Shown here piece after piece: positions 4,573 through 6,243 of a stretch of 6,243 bases of DNA. The stretch spans positions 1 to 6,243 of the forward strand of contig JADFHV010000134.1 of NCBI GenBank assembly GCA_022566975.1, in the 5' to 3' direction. A model generated the notes under the pieces. The model was not told where the DNA came from, did not search any database, and was given only the letters and a program-made list of their open reading frames with translations. The position numbers were made by a program, and so were the translations under genes. Each line of letters starts with the position of its first letter. Positions within the stretch are counted from its first letter, which is position 1. Origin of the DNA: Chloroflexota bacterium (lineage in GTDB: Bacteria; Chloroflexota; Dehalococcoidia; SAR202; UBA11138).

Positions 4573-6030
4573 ATGAGCAGACCGGCCCGGCTCGTGCCTC
4601 TTGCTGTCCTCCTGTCCGCGATGATCGGGGTCATCGCCGTAGTAGCGGCGTGCGGCGATGACGATGACACATCGTTGGCAACGGCCTCGCCGACCGAGCG
4701 ACCGACGAGCTTGCAGAGCTCTACCCCCAGCGTGGCGACCGCTGAAGCCGAAAGCCGCGACGAGGAGCCAACTCCGCAGCCTCAGGAGAGCAAGCCCGCC
4801 GACGCTGGTACAGCCACCGCACAGGCGTCCGACAAGGGTGGCCGGGACGACGACACCTCGCCGATTCCAACCTCCGACCTGATCGTCTACAACACCTTTG
4901 ATGGTCAGATCGTCATCACCGAACCCGACGGGTCGATGACGTGGACCATCACCCCCGATGACGGCTTCTTCGCATGGCCCCTATGGTCCCCCGATATGAG
5001 CCGCATCGCCTTCTCCGGGAGCACGCTGAGGCTGGACGGTACCGAAGCCCTTGCCCTATTCGTCTACAGTGTGGAAGGCAACGAAACGCGGGTCATATAC
5101 GCCAACGAGCCCGGAATGGGCCCCATACTCCCAGAGATGCCCCACTACCCGTACTGGTCCCCTGACGGCACCCAGCTGGCGTTCATGGCCAGTGTCTCCC
5201 TTGGGCTCACACTGTTCGTGACCGACATCAGGACCGACAGCGATGCGACGGTCGTGCTCAGGGGCGCACCCCTCTACGCCTCGTGGTCGCCCGACTCGAC
5301 ACAGCTGCTCGTACATGGTGGCGCGGACCACTACCTGATCGACGTGCAGAACGGACCGATGTCCATCACGAACCTGGGTGCGAGGGCGATCAACTATCGC
5401 GCGCCGACGTGGTCACCCTCCGATAGCCAGATGCTACTCGTGTCGCAAGATGCCGACGGCTCCAGCGGGCTGTACACGTCTGATGCGATCACCCTGGACT
5501 TCAGATTGCTGGAGGAGACCCCTGGGGAGGCAGCCTTCCTCTGGTCTCCAGACGGCGAGCTGCTGGCGGTGGCGCACTCGGACCTCCCCGGTGGCCTGGT
5601 ATACGGGGGCATCCGGTTCTTTTCCCGCGGCGGCCTACCTCAGGCGATGAGGGTCGATGAACCAGTGATGGCATTCTTCTGGTCGCCGGACGGCTCGAGG
5701 CTCGCCTACGTGACCGAGGGAGAAGAAGACGGTTTCCTTCGGTGGATGGTACTGGACGCCAGAAAGGGCGAACGCTGGGCAATAGCCGATTTCATTCCAT
5801 CGGGGGCCCAGGCAACCGTGCTCCGTTTCTTTGACCAGTTCGCCAACTCCCACTCGCCCTGGTCGCCGGACAGCGCCTCTCTGGTCTTCTCGGGTGTGCT
5901 CTACACGGAGGGAGTGTCCGCTTCGACGAGGCGGCAGCAGCCGCCACAGATCGTAGTCGCCGATGCAGGTCCGATTCCGGCCGCGGACGTCATCGCCGAC
6001 GGTTTCATGGCGTTCTGGTCGCCCCGCTGA
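4573..6030 (+). CDS. TolB/PD40-like beta-propeller lipoprotein
   Basis: A 485-residue exported protein. Residues 1-27 form a lipoprotein signal peptide (R3 and R6, a long hydrophobic core, lipobox VAAC, Cys27), followed by an acidic GDDDD run. Residues 31-100 are a Ser/Thr/Pro/Glu/Asp-rich tether. From about 102 on it is a beta-propeller built of PD40/TolB-type blades marked by WSPD or a close variant at 138, 195, 238, 280 (WSPS), 324, 370 and 430, with an eighth WSP at 482 that is almost the last residue. Seven intervals of 42-60 residues suggest a seven-bladed ring closed by the terminal strand. Propellers of this kind bind proteins, peptides or sugars; no enzyme motif is seen, and a Tol-Pal role is not implied. 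Only a weak AGGTG stands two bases before the ATG, so initiation may be poor or leader-dependent. It is divergent from the HtrA-like lipoprotein. Confidence 0.87.
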   Translation: MSRPARLVPLAVLLSAMIGVIAVVAACGDDDDTSLATASPTERPTSLQSSTPSVATAEAESRDEEPTPQPQESKPADAGTATAQASDKGGRDDDTSPIPTSDLIVYNTFDGQIVITEPDGSMTWTITPDDGFFAWPLWSPDMSRIAFSGSTLRLDGTEALALFVYSVEGNETRVIYANEPGMGPILPEMPHYPYWSPDGTQLAFMASVSLGLTLFVTDIRTDSDATVVLRGAPLYASWSPDSTQLLVHGGADHYLIDVQNGPMSITNLGARAINYRAPTWSPSDSQMLLVSQDADGSSGLYTSDAITLDFRLLEETPGEAAFLWSPDGELLAVAHSDLPGGLVYGGIRFFSRGGLPQAMRVDEPVMAFFWSPDGSRLAYVTEGEEDGFLRWMVLDARKGERWAIADFIPSGAQATVLRFFDQFANSHSPWSPDSASLVFSGVLYTEGVSASTRRQQPPQIVVADAGPIPAADVIADGFMAFWSPR

Positions 6031-6072
6031 GATCCGAGTCGTATCCGCAGCCACCCCCCGAGCAGTACTCTT

Positions 6073-6140
6073 CGTAGGGCAGACCTGCGTGTCTGCCCTA
6101 CGGGAGTGGGCGCATCCCGACGCGTCGGGACGCCCCTACG
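6073..6140. repeat. Composite palindromic intergenic element (two long hairpins)
   Basis: Hairpin 1 is a perfect 12-base-pair stem, cgtagggcagac (6073-6084) with gtctgccctacg (6091-6102), loop ctgcgt. Hairpin 2 is centred on a perfect 16-base palindrome, tcccgacg/cgtcggga (6115-6130), extended by gggcg (6108-6112) with cgccc (6131-6135) and a two-base bulge. The unit closes with ccctacg (6134-6140), complementary to the opening cgtaggg, so the whole block has matching ends. This is the architecture of REP/BIME-like mobile or dispersed palindromes. Lying 43 bases after the propeller stop codon, it may also protect or end that transcript, though no U-run follows. Confidence 0.7.
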
Positions 6141-6155
6141 GAGACGGTAGGCCGT

Positions 6156-6219
6156 TGTCATTCCGAGGAGCCCGGACGGACCGACGAGTGGGGAGCACGT
6201 CGGGGGCGACGAGGAATCT
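6156..6219. repeat. Dispersed-repeat-like unit with tgtcattccgaggag and gacgaggaatct ends
   Basis: The block opens with tgtcattccgaggag and closes with gacgaggaatct, containing the inverted attcc/ggaat pair. An internal ccgacg (6181-6186) can pair with cgtcgg (6198-6203). From memory, gtcattccgaggag...gacgaggaatct is a common short intergenic repeat in several bacterial phyla, here with an enlarged middle. No gene was found in 6031-6243. Copy number cannot be judged from one window. Confidence 0.5.
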
Positions 6220-6243
6220 GGGGTTGAGGGGCGACTCTAGCGC

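Noticed and set aside
6073..6102. Intrinsic terminator of the propeller gene
   Set aside because: The stem is strong but is followed by a G-rich sequence, not a U-run, and fits better as part of the composite palindromic repeat.

Overview
This GC-rich window reads as chromosomal sequence from a free-living bacterium. My best guess is Chloroflexota of the SAR202/Dehalococcoidia type. That guess is inference, not proof. It rests on two lipoproteins with Cys-anchored signal peptides and Thr/Pro/Ser/Ala-rich tethers, on a mix of amidohydrolase, SDR and split-barrel flavin/F420 genes, and on GC-rich palindromic repeats in the gaps. No rRNA, tRNA, CRISPR array, transposase or phage gene was seen.

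Layout. The left half is a minus-strand run of three genes: a dihydropyrimidinase/hydantoinase-like amidohydrolase (2275 to 824), a small PPOX/FDOR split-barrel protein (750 to 334), and the first 46 codons of a beta-lactamase-fold serine hydrolase (138 to beyond base 1). The first two are 73 bases apart and probably share a transcript. A 195-base gap holding nested hairpins separates the third. An SDR dehydrogenase (2368 to 3123) is transcribed divergently from the amidohydrolase across a 92-base gap, with candidate promoters for both directions. These genes look like a small catabolic neighbourhood in which cyclic amides or related carbonyl compounds are hydrolysed and oxidised or reduced. 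The substrate cannot be read from sequence.

The right half holds two envelope lipoproteins transcribed away from each other. On the minus strand (4382 to 3135) is an HtrA/DegP-like protease-fold protein with a PDZ domain in which all three catalytic residues are replaced (His to Gln, Asp to Gly, Ser to Arg), so it is almost certainly a pseudoprotease. Its start lies at the predicted transcription start of a TATAAT promoter, suggesting a leaderless mRNA. On the plus strand (4573 to 6030) is a lipoprotein beta-propeller with eight WSP motifs, related to TolB/PD40 propellers. The gap between them contains overlapping, mutually exclusive stems. Both proteins would sit on the outer face of the membrane; a shared role is speculative.

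The last 213 bases have no gene. They hold a composite palindromic element bounded by cgtaggg/ccctacg and a second repeat-like unit starting tgtcattccgaggag. The strongest observation is the triple-dead HtrA lipoprotein. I found no convincing new multi-gene system.
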